Assembly (NCBI RefSeq): GCF_000196015.1
Contig: NC_007974.2
Span: 2,294,001 to 2,358,000 of the forward strand
Length of the DNA: 64,000 nt
From: Cupriavidus metallidurans CH34
GTDB lineage: Bacteria > Pseudomonadota > Gammaproteobacteria > Burkholderiales > Burkholderiaceae
Direction: 5' to 3'
Positions 53,707 to 62,032 of this stretch are shown here, one piece after another. The notes under the pieces are model-generated. The model was not told where the DNA came from. It saw only the letters and a program-made list of their open reading frames with translations, and ran no database searches. Made by a program: the position numbers and the translations under genes. Positions within the stretch are counted from its first letter, which is position 1. Every line of letters starts with the position of its first letter.

Positions 53707-54408
53707 ATGGCGCGACACAGGCCTGCGGCCGAAGGCGGTTACCAGCGTGGCGAAGAGACTCGTGCCCGTATCATCGATGCGGCGCTGCGGCTGTTCGGCA
53801 CACATGGCTTTGACGGCGCTTCCACCCGCGACATCGCGCGCGAAGCCGGGGTGAACGCCCCGGCACTCCAGTACTACTTCGATAACAAGGAAGGGGTCTA
53901 CCTGGCATGCATCGACTACTTCGTCGAGCGGGTGTGGTCGCTGCTGGAGGAAGTTGTGGGCCGGGCGGAAGCCGTGGTGGCCCGGGAAGACGCCAGTGAC
54001 GCAGAACTGATCGACGCCTACCTGGCGCTGCAGGCGCGCTTCATGGCCTTTCTATATGAGGGCCCCGACACCGAGCACTGGCGTCAGTTCATGGCGCGTG
54101 AACGTGCGGGACTCGGCCCCCCGGCGGCATTCGACCGCTTCGATGCCGGCATCAACCACCGGCTGTTCTCGCTGACCACGCATATCGTTGGGCGCCTGAC
54201 CGGGCAGCCGGCCACGGCGGAATCCACACGTATCCGCACCATCGCCATCGACAGCCAGGTGGCATCGTTCAAGGTGATGCGGCGTCATATTCTCAAGGCG
54301 CTGAACTGGCAGGGCTATGGTGAAGCCGAGACGCAACGCGTGCAGGATGTGATGCACGACCAGACACGGACCCTGCTCGAGGGCTTGGTCGCCCAACGCG
54401 ACAGGTGA
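53707..54408 (+). CDS. TetR family repressor, CerR-like C-terminal domain
   Basis: This 233-residue repressor has an N-terminal HTH (about 15-62, EETRARIIDAALRLFGTHGF then STRDIAREAGVNAPALQYYF) and a ligand-binding domain of the CerR/DUF1956 type (YLACIDYFVERVWSLLEEV; EHWRQFMARERAG). It is divergent from the emrA-like gene and should repress the pump until a drug-like ligand binds. The ATG at 53707 is preceded by AAGGA (ACAAGGACTTCCGAC). A longer frame upstream from 53521 overlaps the adaptor gene and is rejected. Confidence 0.92.
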   Translation: MARHRPAAEGGYQRGEETRARIIDAALRLFGTHGFDGASTRDIAREAGVNAPALQYYFDNKEGVYLACIDYFVERVWSLLEEVVGRAEAVVAREDASDAELIDAYLALQARFMAFLYEGPDTEHWRQFMARERAGLGPPAAFDRFDAGINHRLFSLTTHIVGRLTGQPATAESTRIRTIAIDSQVASFKVMRRHILKALNWQGYGEAETQRVQDVMHDQTRTLLEGLVAQRDR

Positions 54409-54831
54409 GTTGGCATAACTAGAGCAAATGCTCTAATCATGTCGCGCCGGGCGATAGTTGGACGCAACTATCTCTTTTAAATTAGGCGCTTAGACGTCAT
54501 CACCAGCTTCGGTTACCCCGCAGTCACTCACCATCTTTAGCAGAAATATGATTGTGCTTCGAAGAAAGCCCTTGCTTATCTATCTAGTAGTAGATAATAT
54601 TTGGCTCATGGACGACGCGATGCAGCAAAGCAGTCCGCAGCACCAAGCCGATCCACGCAACACCAAGTCGTTTGTCAGTACCGGGAGGCGGTCTTTTTTT
54701 TAGCCCTGGTTACCTATCTAGCAGTAGATAGCAACAGCGCCCAAACCAAGACCCCTGAGATTCGCAGCACAGAACACCGGCCCCGCGACCCACACACCAA
54801 GATCGCCCGGCCCTTCGCAAGGAGAGCAATC
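54409..54831. promoter_or_regulatory. Long leader region with several inverted repeats ahead of the repeat protein
   Basis: This gap holds three dyads: AGAGCA-aa-TGCTCT (54421-54434), GATAGTTG-gacg-CAACTATC (54453-54472), and a motif found twice as CTATCTAGTAGTAGATA (54580-54596) and CTATCTAGCAGTAGATAG (54715-54732). The last pair is 135 bases apart. No gene is convincing here; an open frame that continues upstream from the repeat protein has poor content. These are likely regulator sites for the repeat-protein gene. Confidence 0.5.
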
Positions 54832-55329
54832 ATGAACGCCAAGACCATCCTGACCGCCGCCGCACTCGCCGCCGCTTTCGTCACTGGCGCCGCCCAAGCC
54901 GCCCCCGCCGCCCAGAAGGCCGGCGAAGTCTACGGCTACAGCTATCGCGTGAACGACCAACGCAGCGCCTTCACCGACGGCGCACGCGTCGGCAAGACCG
55001 ACCCGTACACCGATGGCGCAAAGGTCGGCAAGGCTGACCCGTTCACCGACGGCGCCAAGGTCGGCAAGTTCGACCCGTACACCGACGGTGCCCGCATCGT
55101 CGCCGGCCTGGACCGCACCGGTGTCTCGAGCGAACCCGCCCGCAAGGTTGACCCGTACCTCGACGGCGCCAAGGTCGGCAAGTTCGACCCGTACACCGAC
55201 GGCGCACGCATGGTCGCCGGCCTGGATCGCACCGGCGTATCGAGCGAACCGGCCCGCAAGGTTGATCCGTACTACGACGGTGCCCGTGCCGGCAAGTTCG
55301 ACCCGTACACCGAAGGCGCAAACGCCTGA
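54832..55329 (+). CDS. Secreted DPYTDGA-repeat protein of unknown function
   Basis: This 165-residue protein has a Sec signal (MNAKTILTAAALAAAFVTGA, cleaved after AQA) and then consists almost wholly of a short repeat, core DPYTDGAKVGKF. The unit occurs about eight times, with a longer 26-residue unit ending in LDRTGVSSEPARKV present twice. AGGAG lies upstream of the ATG. The repeats are acidic-aromatic and regular, which would suit metal or polysaccharide binding or a surface fibre, but no family is recognised. A dyad at 55365-55407 follows the gene and could act as its terminator. Confidence 0.8.
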   Translation: MNAKTILTAAALAAAFVTGAAQAAPAAQKAGEVYGYSYRVNDQRSAFTDGARVGKTDPYTDGAKVGKADPFTDGAKVGKFDPYTDGARIVAGLDRTGVSSEPARKVDPYLDGAKVGKFDPYTDGARMVAGLDRTGVSSEPARKVDPYYDGARAGKFDPYTEGANA

Positions 55330-55364
55330 GCCCCGCCCCATGCTGGCGGTAGTTGAAAAGAAGT

Positions 55365-55407
55365 AACCGGAGTCGCATCAGGGCCACTGTTCTGGCCGGC
55401 TCCGGTT
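55365..55407. other. 8-bp inverted repeat downstream of the repeat protein
   Basis: AACCGGAG at 55365-55372 pairs with CTCCGGTT at 55400-55407 over a 27-base loop that contains GGCCACTGTTCTGGCC (a further stem). It may be a terminator or processing hairpin between the repeat protein and the small peptide gene; there is no T-tract. Confidence 0.4.
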
Positions 55408-55425
55408 GCTGCCCCGGAGTCCATC

Positions 55426-55527
55426 ATGAGCTTCAAGAACAGTGCCCTGATCCTGAGTGGATGGCTGGCCGTCACAGCCGCCACCGGCGCCGCCGCCGCG
55501 ATCGTGGTCCAGACGCTACCTGTCTGA
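55426..55527 (+). CDS. Possible 33-residue membrane peptide
   Basis: A short frame starts at ATG 55426, six bases after GGAG, and encodes 33 residues with one hydrophobic helix (ALILSGWLAVTAATGAAAAI) ending in VVQTLPV. The ribosome site and clean helix suggest a real small membrane protein, but the length is too short for certainty. It lies between the repeat protein and the channel gene. Confidence 0.4.
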   Translation: MSFKNSALILSGWLAVTAATGAAAAIVVQTLPV

Positions 55528-55714
55528 ACCCGACACCCAACACTAATAACTGCGCCCCCGCAGCAAGTTGAAGAAAGCCATCAGTGCGCAATCCAGCGCG
55601 GCGTGAATGCACTCTGCCATGCGTTCACGCCGCGTTGGCATTTGCGCGCACCATGGCGCAAGCATCAAACCGCCGTATATAGTCTGCCCATCACTCGCGA
55701 ACTCCCGGCGAACG

Positions 55715-56179
55715 ATGCCAGACACGCCAATTAATTACCTTCTTGCAGTCGGACTCACGGCCGGCCTGACCGTTATCTGCGTCGGCCTGCACTATGAAGC
55801 ACTTCGGCTAATCTCCTCGATTCACCCCAAGCGCCTCAGCGGCAAACTCAGCATTGCCGTAATGATCCTGCTGATCATCCTCACGCATTGCGTTGAAGCC
55901 GTGGTTTTCAGCGGCGGTTACTGGCTCGGCACCGAGTTGCTTGGCATCGGCCGCCTGTCGGGCATGCAAGAGCACGGCCCCGCGGCGTATATCTACTTCT
56001 CCCTCGAAACCTTCACCACCCAAAGCATCGGCGACATCGTCCCGATCGGCCAGCTGCGTCTGCTGGCTGCCGTACAGCCGCTGGTGGGCCTGATTCTGAT
56101 AGGCTGGTCCACATCGTTCACATTCCTGATCATGCGGCGCGACTGGCAATGGGACGACGAGCGCGGCGCCAGAAATTGA
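55715..56179 (+). CDS. Two-helix K+-channel-like membrane protein
   Basis: This 154-residue protein has hydrophobic helices at about 8-28, 45-66 and 115-138. Between the last two is a pore-loop-like segment ETFTTQSIGDIVPIG, which resembles the TxGxGD selectivity filter with S-I-G-D. It belongs to the Ion_trans_2 type of two-TM potassium channels, without a cytoplasmic RCK domain. Several non-standard filter residues make strict K+ selectivity doubtful. ATG 55715 is chosen over the longer frame from 55607, which has no signal. Confidence 0.8.
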   Translation: MPDTPINYLLAVGLTAGLTVICVGLHYEALRLISSIHPKRLSGKLSIAVMILLIILTHCVEAVVFSGGYWLGTELLGIGRLSGMQEHGPAAYIYFSLETFTTQSIGDIVPIGQLRLLAAVQPLVGLILIGWSTSFTFLIMRRDWQWDDERGARN

Positions 56180-56360
56180 CGGCTGACAACGGACGGCTAA
56201 CCGGGGAGGGCTGGTCGCCGGCCGCCACGTCGGCCACAATGGCCATCGGGTTTCAGCAAAATGATGACTTTGCGTCATCCGCACGTCCGCCAGCGCCGTT
56301 ACACCGGTTTTGCATCGCACCTTCCCCCATGGGAGGTGCCAGAAGAAACGGAGTGATTAC

Positions 56361-57260
56361 TTGTCGACGAATTCGGATTACCAGGCTGGTGTGGCACATG
56401 GCCGGTACCCGCGCGCCCTGATACTGTGGCTCGCCACGGCGATGTTCGCGCTGGTGGCCTTGCTGGCCGCGCCGCGAGCCCACGCCCAGACGCCGGCCCC
56501 GCTGGCCGAGTGGCAGTATTCGGTAGGCGTGCCGCTGGAAAAGCTGTTCGAGGGGCCCCCGCCCGACTGGACGGTTCGCCTGGGCATGGCAGCCCGCATC
56601 AGCCCGTATTACGACGGCACCGGCAACTACTATCCGCTGGCGGGCCCCGCGATCGACATCCGGTATCGCGATCAAGGCTTCCTGTCCACTGGCGAAGGCC
56701 TTGGCTGGAACATCGTCCACTCCGACCATTGGCGCGCCGGTATTGCGCTGACCTATGACTTCGGCCGACGCGAAAAGCACGACCACGACCATCTGGCCGG
56801 ACTCGGCAACATCGGGATGGCGGTCGAGTCGAAGCTGTTCGCGGAGTACGTGGTCTCGAAGGAGTTTCCGCTTGTGATTCGCGCGAACGCGCGGCGCCAG
56901 TTCGGGGGTGCCAACGGGTGGCTGGGCGACCTCGGCGCGTATATGCCGCTGCCGGGCAGTTCGGACAAGTTCGCCTGGTTCGCGGGTCCGACCATGACGG
57001 TCGCGGATTCGGCCTACATGAGTCGCTGGTACGGTGTCACGGCGGAGCAATCGGCGCGTTCAGGACTGCCCCAGTACCATGCCGGCGCCGGCATCCGCTC
57101 ATACGGCGGGGGGGTATCCGCGATGTGGTTCTTCGGCAAGCACTGGTTCGCCACGGCCGATTTCGGCATCGCGGCGCTCGTCGGCGATGCGCGCAACAGC
57201 CCGGTCGTATCTCACTCGGCCAACATGACCGGCGATATTTCGATCATGTACGAGTTCTGA
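56361..57260 (+). CDS. MipA/OmpV family outer membrane protein
   Basis: This protein of about 299 residues has a signal peptide (hydrophobic ILWLATAMFALVALLAA, cleaved near AHAQ) and a beta-barrel ending in aromatic F, as outer-membrane barrels do (SIMYEF). It carries the MipA/OmpV signature (ISPYYDGTGNYYPLAGPAID, then FLSTGEGLGWN). Family members scaffold murein hydrolases or act as OmpV-type porins. No ATG start exists in frame; TTG 56361 has CGGAG seven bases upstream, and GTG 56391 or TTG 56310 are alternatives. Confidence 0.82.
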   Translation: MSTNSDYQAGVAHGRYPRALILWLATAMFALVALLAAPRAHAQTPAPLAEWQYSVGVPLEKLFEGPPPDWTVRLGMAARISPYYDGTGNYYPLAGPAIDIRYRDQGFLSTGEGLGWNIVHSDHWRAGIALTYDFGRREKHDHDHLAGLGNIGMAVESKLFAEYVVSKEFPLVIRANARRQFGGANGWLGDLGAYMPLPGSSDKFAWFAGPTMTVADSAYMSRWYGVTAEQSARSGLPQYHAGAGIRSYGGGVSAMWFFGKHWFATADFGIAALVGDARNSPVVSHSANMTGDISIMYEF

Positions 57261-57283
57261 CCCAATAGCTGCCGATCAGGCGG

Positions 57284-57949
57284 TCACTCGGCCGGCCGCC
57301 GCAGATAGCTCTCCACCACGCGGCGCAGGCCTGGCAGCTTCCCCGTGAAGAAGTGTCCGGCGCCCGGCACCACGACCACCGGCAGTTCCTGCGGTCGCGC
57401 CCAGTCGAAGACATTTACCAGCGGTACCCGCTCATCGCGCTCTCCGTGCACGACCAGTGCGTGGGCGGGGACCGTCGGCGTGTCATAGGACAGCGTGTCG
57501 GACAACGCGCCAGCGGGCATTCCCGTCAGCATCAAGTGCGCGATCGACTCGCCTTCGGCGGTGAGCACCTCGGCTGCGCGCGTCTGGACGAAGGCGCCGA
57601 ACGAGAATCCAGCCAATGCCAGCGGCAGCCCCGCATTCGCTGATTGCGCATACCGGATCACGGCCAGCACATCGTCCGTTTCGCCGTTCCCTTCGTCGTA
57701 CTCCCCTTCGCTCTGGCCAACGCCGCGATAGTTCGGCCGCAACGCCAGGAAACCATGCGCCTGCAGGATGCGCGCAAGCAGTTGGGGAATCTTGTGTTCG
57801 GCGTTACCGCCTTGGGACGGATGCGGATGCGCCACCACGGCAACGCCGATCGTCGCAGCGGCCGGCGTATCGACGAGAACTTCGATCTGACCGGCGGGTC
57901 CGGCGATGAACTGGCGAGTGGTAGCAGGTACGGGGAGGGGCGAGGACAT
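57284..57949 (-). CDS. Alpha/beta hydrolase, serine esterase type
   Basis: This hydrolase of about 221 residues has the nucleophile elbow GFSFGAF (serine in LALAGFSFGA), the oxyanion-region HPHPSQGGNAEH near the N-terminus and the catalytic histidine in PGAGHFF near the C-terminus. The acid residue is probably the Asp in HGERDERVPL. It resembles short esterase/CocE-like hydrolases of unknown substrate. The start is chosen at 57949 (MSSPLPVP); ATG 57997 gives 16 extra residues. It converges with the OmpV gene. Confidence 0.82.
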   Translation of the reverse strand: MSSPLPVPATTRQFIAGPAGQIEVLVDTPAAATIGVAVVAHPHPSQGGNAEHKIPQLLARILQAHGFLALRPNYRGVGQSEGEYDEGNGETDDVLAVIRYAQSANAGLPLALAGFSFGAFVQTRAAEVLTAEGESIAHLMLTGMPAGALSDTLSYDTPTVPAHALVVHGERDERVPLVNVFDWARPQELPVVVVPGAGHFFTGKLPGLRRVVESYLRRPAE

Positions 57950-58075
57950 GGGAACGGCGACTTGCTGGCTGGGGGCGGGCGTTACGGTTTCTGGCATACG
58001 AATGCACGCGCAGCATACCCGCAGCAGCCCCCCGGCGGCAACGCCTGCCGCCGTCCCACACCTGCCTGCCGATTC

Positions 58076-58387
58076 TCAATGCTGGCTATCAGCCTTGATG
58101 ACGGACGCAACTTCCTGCCGCCTGACGCTAACCACATCGTCAAGCTCGAGCCCCTCCGCGACGACGAGCATCTCGGTGCCCCGGCTGATGGCGTAGATCA
58201 CGCCGTACCATAAATCCGGCCCCGCCGCGGCGTTCAGCCGGATGCTGAACTCCGTGACCAGATCCTGACTGAAGACGGTCACCAGGTCGCCAACCTCGGG
58301 CATGGCGGCCTCCTCCGCCAGTGGAAATTCCCGGGCTGCCACCGTCAGTGGCGTCTGCGCGATGCCGCGCGCAAACCTCGCTTGCAT
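58076..58387 (-). CDS. Conserved hypothetical protein
   Basis: This 103-residue protein has a beta-rich core (GDLVTVFSQDLVTEFSIRLN, then DVVSVRRQEVASVIKA). It has no catalytic motif or targeting signal. An internal ATG at 58303 (MPEVGD) is a possible shorter start. Upstream is the AT-rich region before the small membrane protein gene. Not recognised further. Confidence 0.6.
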   Translation of the reverse strand: MQARFARGIAQTPLTVAAREFPLAEEAAMPEVGDLVTVFSQDLVTEFSIRLNAAAGPDLWYGVIYAISRGTEMLVVAEGLELDDVVSVRRQEVASVIKADSQH

Positions 58388-58518
58388 GTCATCTCCTGCG
58401 CATGATTTTCACCTTGTAAGGATAGGAACGCAGCCTGAAAAGGCACGGTAAACCTGCCACGGGGAGGACTCAGGTCGAGCACGCGTCGCATTTGAACGGG
58501 CCGCGCCCGGCCAGCGCC

Positions 58519-58677
58519 TCACGATTCAATGGCGCCGGGTTCCTCATGTGCCTGCTGCCCATCGAGCTTCGCTTCGCGGCGCGCCAGCCTGGCCGATAGC
58601 CGGTACTGGCACACGAACAGCGCAATCAGGGCGATCAACGCAATGGCGGCAAGACCAAAACGGTAGACGATCCACAT
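58519..58677 (-). CDS. Small membrane protein
   Basis: This frame of 52 residues from ATG 58677 has one clear hydrophobic helix (VYRFGLAAIALIALIALFV) followed by a basic, then acidic tail (LARREAKLDGQQAHEEPGAI). No ribosome site is clear. It is a plausible small inner-membrane protein, found near envelope genes, but unproven. Confidence 0.45.
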   Translation of the reverse strand: MWIVYRFGLAAIALIALIALFVCQYRLSARLARREAKLDGQQAHEEPGAIES

Positions 58678-59056
58678 GGTGCGGCATGGTCGTAGTTGTC
58701 CTGCTTTCAGCCTATTCAGCCTGCTGTCCAGACACTGCAAAGAATCGACTGATACACGTCAATTTCCTGTCAATGCCGAGCACAGAATTTGACCTGATCC
58801 GAAAAATGCGAGAAAGCGGAGCCCTTCCCAGACGTAAACCACTTAATGGCCCGCTCGAAAAGTCTGTGCACTATCGCGGCCATTGATCAATACGATATGA
58901 CTTGAACGACCCCTTCTGCGATAGTTGACTGCAACTCCTGCCGGCGAGTCAGTTCCCCGGCGCCCTCGGTGACGCGGCCACGAGCCGCGGCAATTCCGTC
59001 CCACAAATGTCCAGACGCGACCCTTCCGGATCGCACGACTGCATCAAGGAATGACT
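58678..59056. promoter_or_regulatory. Catalase upstream region with dyad elements
   Basis: About 380 bases without a supported gene. Notable are ATTGATCAAT, a perfect 10-bp palindrome at 58881-58890, and GCGATAGTTG-act-GCAACT at 58919-58936, which resembles a dyad at 54451-54472 ahead of the repeat protein. Peroxide regulators (OxyR) use ATAG...CTAT dyads, but the spacing here differs. The catalase ATG at 59057 is preceded by AAGGA. Confidence 0.45.
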
Positions 59057-60502
59057 ATGAATAAGCTCACGACCGCATTTGGCGCGCCCGTTGTCGATAA
59101 CCAGAACGTTCAGACCGCCGGCCCGCGTGGCCCCGCCCTGCTCCAGGATGTCTGGTTCCTCGAAAAGCTTGCCCACTTCGACCGTGAAGTGATTCCGGAA
59201 CGCCGCATGCACGCCAAGGGCGCCGGCGCTTACGGCACGTTCACGGTCACGCATGACATCACCAAGTACACGCGCGCGAACCTGTTCTCACAGGTTGGCA
59301 AGAAAACCGACCTGTTCCTGCGCTTCTCGTCGGTGGCCGGCGAGCGCGGCGCGGCCGATGCGGAACGCGACATCCGCGGCTTTGCGATCAAGTTCTACAC
59401 CGAGGAAGGCAACTGGGACCTGGTGGGCAACAACACCCCGGTTTTCTTCCTGCGCGACCCCCTGAAGTTCCCCGACCTGAACCACGCCGTGAAGCGCGAC
59501 CCGCGCACGGGCATGCGTAGCGCCGAAAGCAACTGGGACTTCTGGACCGGCCTGCCCGAAGCCCTGCACCAGGTCACGATCGTGATGAGTGACCGGGGTA
59601 TCCCGCGCACCTGGCGTCATATGCACGGGTTCGGCAGCCATACCTACAGCTTCATCAACGCCAACATGGAGCGTTTCTGGGTGAAGTTCCACTTCGTCAC
59701 CCAGCAGGGCATCCAGAACCTGACTGACGAGGAAGCTGCGGAGATCACGGGCCAGGACCGCGAATATCACCAGCGCGATCTGTTTGAATCAATCGAACGT
59801 GGCGATTTCCCGCGCTGGAAGCTCTGCGTGCAGATCATGCCGGAAGCCGAAGCCAGCAAGGTTCCCTACCACCCGTTCGACCTGACCAAAATCTGGCCGA
59901 AGAAGGACTACCCGCTGATCGAAGTCGGCGTGCTGGAACTGAACCGCAATCCGGACAACTTCTTCGCCGAAGTCGAACAGGCATCGTTCGCGCCGTCGAC
60001 GATCGTCCCTGGCGTCGGTTTCTCGCCCGACAAGATGTTGCAGGGCCGTCTATTCTCGTACGGCGACGCCGCGCGCTATCGCGTCGGCGTGAATCATCAC
60101 CAGATTCCGGTGAACTCGCCGAAAGCCGCGAAGTACGTCAACAGCTATCACCGCGACGGCACGATGCGCGTCGACGGCAACCGGGGGGCCGCCATCGGCT
60201 ATGAGCCCAATACGAAGGGCGAGTGGGCCGAGCAACCCGACTTCCGCGAACCGCCGCTGACGCTGGAAGGCACTGCCGACCACTGGAACCATCGCGAGGA
60301 CGGCGACTACTTCTCGCAGGTCGGCGCGTTGTTCCGCCTGATGTCGCCGACGCAGCAGCAGGCGCTGTTCGACAACACGGCCCGCTCGATCAAGGGTGTG
60401 TCGAAACACATCCAGCAGACCCACATCAAGCATTGCACGGCGGCTGACCCCGCCTATGGTGCGGGTGTCGCGGCTGCTATCGAGATGATCGAGGCCAAGT
60501 AA
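59057..60502 (+). CDS. katA: Monofunctional heme catalase, small-subunit clade
   Basis: This 481-residue catalase breaks down H2O2. The catalytic histidine is in [12 protein letters not shown] (near residue 55) and the asparagine in [11 protein letters not shown] (near 128). The proximal tyrosine is in [14 protein letters not shown] with the R-x3-Y pattern near 334. Length and sequence fit the clade III small-subunit type, cytoplasmic or periplasmic without a signal peptide. ATG 59057 is chosen because AAGGA lies 6 bases upstream; an ATG at 59051 is also in frame. It is followed by a hairpin and an ankyrin gene, as in the katA/katB-ankB loci of pseudomonads. Confidence 0.92.
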   Translation: MNKLTTAFGAPVVDNQNVQTAGPRGPALLQDVWFLEKLAHFDREVIPERRMHAKGAGAYGTFTVTHDITKYTRANLFSQVGKKTDLFLRFSSVAGERGAADAERDIRGFAIKFYTEEGNWDLVGNNTPVFFLRDPLKFPDLNHAVKRDPRTGMRSAESNWDFWTGLPEALHQVTIVMSDRGIPRTWRHMHGFGSHTYSFINANMERFWVKFHFVTQQGIQNLTDEEAAEITGQDREYHQRDLFESIERGDFPRWKLCVQIMPEAEASKVPYHPFDLTKIWPKKDYPLIEVGVLELNRNPDNFFAEVEQASFAPSTIVPGVGFSPDKMLQGRLFSYGDAARYRVGVNHHQIPVNSPKAAKYVNSYHRDGTMRVDGNRGAAIGYEPNTKGEWAEQPDFREPPLTLEGTADHWNHREDGDYFSQVGALFRLMSPTQQQALFDNTARSIKGVSKHIQQTHIKHCTAADPAYGAGVAAAIEMIEAK

Positions 60503-60512
60503 GTCCCCACTA

Positions 60513-60546
60513 CCCATGCCTCTCCCGCCCCCGGGAGAGGCATGGG
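60513..60546. terminator. Perfect 14-bp stem-loop between catalase and ankyrin genes
   Basis: CCCATGCCTCTCCC (60513-60526) pairs exactly with GGGAGAGGCATGGG (60533-60546) around a six-base loop. There is no T-tract, so it may attenuate rather than stop transcription, or stabilise the catalase mRNA, leaving some read-through to the ankyrin gene at 60592. Confidence 0.7.
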
Positions 60547-60591
60547 CGGAACGACTCAGCAAATCCCGAACAAACCGTCCGAGACAGGAAA

Positions 60592-61107
60592 ATGATGATG
60601 GAACAGCCTCAAGCCACGATGTCCGCGGAAGATGAAGCGCGCATGATCGCCGCGCTGGGCCAGGTGTTCGATCTCGCGCGCAATGGCGACGCCGTGGCGC
60701 TCGCGGCGCTGATCGAACGCGGTATGCCACCGAACCTGCGTAATGAGAAGGGCGACACCCTCGTCATGCTGGCCGCCTACCATGGCCATGCGAACGCGCT
60801 GCGCACGCTGCTGGAAGTCGGCGCTTCGCCGGACATTCGCAATGCGATGGGTCAGACGCCGATCGCCGGAGCCGCCTACAAGGGCTACACCGAAATCGTC
60901 GAAATCCTGCTCGAGCATGGTGCCGACGTCGAAGGTGCCTCGCCTGACGGCCGCACGGCGCTGATGACCGCCGCAATGTTCCAGCGCACGGATATCGTCG
61001 ACATACTCAAGGCGCATGGCGCCGACCCCAACGCACGCGACAACCGCGGCATGACCGCAGCCGATGCGGCGGCTTTCATGGCCGGCCGGCACGGTAGCAC
61101 CCATTGA
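60592..61107 (+). CDS. ankB: Ankyrin-repeat protein, AnkB-like
   Basis: This 171-residue protein contains four ankyrin repeats from about residue 35 on (KGDTLVMLAAYHGHANALRT, GQTPIAGAAYKGYTEIVEIL, DGRTALMTAAMFQRTDIVDI, DNRGMTAADAAAFMAG). No signal peptide. Three ATGs at 60592-60598 are possible, with AGGAAA upstream. In pseudomonads an ankyrin protein next to katB is needed for full catalase activity; the order and distance here match that arrangement, so a similar helper role is inferred. Confidence 0.88.
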   Translation: MMMEQPQATMSAEDEARMIAALGQVFDLARNGDAVALAALIERGMPPNLRNEKGDTLVMLAAYHGHANALRTLLEVGASPDIRNAMGQTPIAGAAYKGYTEIVEILLEHGADVEGASPDGRTALMTAAMFQRTDIVDILKAHGADPNARDNRGMTAADAAAFMAGRHGSTH

Positions 61108-61164
61108 CGGGCCGCCCCTCTCCGCCGAGCGAGAGGAGGACCGCCTTGATTCCACCTCAGCGCA

Positions 61165-61923
61165 TTACCCGCGTCCCACGAACGGCATCTTGGTCGCCAT
61201 GACGGTCATGAACTGCACATTGGTTTCCAGCGGCAGATTGGCCATATGCAGTACCGAGCTGGCAACGTGGGCCACATCCATCAACGGCTCCGGGCGGATC
61301 TCGCCGTTGGCCTGCGGCACGCCACGCGCCATGCGGTTGGCCATGTCGGTACCCGCGTTGCCAATATCGATCTGACCACAGGCGATGTCCCAGGGACGGC
61401 CATCGAGCGACAGGCTCTTGGTCAGCCCGGTAATCGCATGCTTGGTGGCCGTGTAGGCCACGGAATTCGGCCGTGGCGCGTGGGCGGAGATCGACCCGTT
61501 GTTGATGATGCGGCCACCACGCGGGTCCTGCGATTTCATCAGCGCGAACGCGCCGCGCGCGCACAAGAAGGCGCCGGTCAGGTTGGTGTCTACCACCGCC
61601 TTCCACTGCTCGACTGACAGTTCGTCGATGCTGACGCCCGGCGCGTTGATGCCTGCGTTATTGAACAGCACATCGAGCCGGCCGAAGCGTTCGCGGATCT
61701 TGCCGAACAAAGCGTCGACCGAGGCGGCATCACTCACATCGCACTGCACGGCCAGCGCGGTCTGGCCCGCAGCCGTAGCTTGCGCGGCCAGGGCTTCCAA
61801 CGTTTCGGCGGTGCGCCCGGCCAGCACGACCTGATAACCGTCCGCGAGCATCGCCTGTGCGACTGCCTTGCCGATACCGCGCGCCGCGCCCGTGACCAGT
61901 GCGACCTTTGCCTGCTTTGTCAT
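61165..61923 (-). CDS. Short-chain dehydrogenase/reductase (SDR), classical type
   Basis: This 252-residue SDR has the nucleotide motif [13 protein letters not shown] at the N-terminus and NNAGINAPG. The catalytic tetrad is in the order N ([10 protein letters not shown]), S (NNGSISAH), Y-x3-K ([10 protein letters not shown]). An Asp or Arg after the second strand ([10 protein letters not shown]) suggests NADP(H) or NAD(H) preference that cannot be fixed by eye. It is convergent with the ankyrin gene. The start at 61923 is followed directly by the conserved fold; a longer frame from 61989 is not needed. Substrate unknown. Confidence 0.88.
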   Translation of the reverse strand: MTKQAKVALVTGAARGIGKAVAQAMLADGYQVVLAGRTAETLEALAAQATAAGQTALAVQCDVSDAASVDALFGKIRERFGRLDVLFNNAGINAPGVSIDELSVEQWKAVVDTNLTGAFLCARGAFALMKSQDPRGGRIINNGSISAHAPRPNSVAYTATKHAITGLTKSLSLDGRPWDIACGQIDIGNAGTDMANRMARGVPQANGEIRPEPLMDVAHVASSVLHMANLPLETNVQFMTVMATKMPFVGRG

Positions 61924-62032
61924 GCTCGATGTCTCCAATGTCTTGTGGCTGGGAAGAGTGCCACCCCTGATTCTGCCCGAAAGAACCACAGTTGTACGAC
62001 AACTTCTGGGCGATCATCGGCCTCCCCTTCCA

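Noticed and set aside
54453..54472. OxyR-type binding site
   Set aside because: The GATAG...CTATC halves are separated by 10 bases, not the 7 of the OxyR consensus, so I only report it as a dyad.
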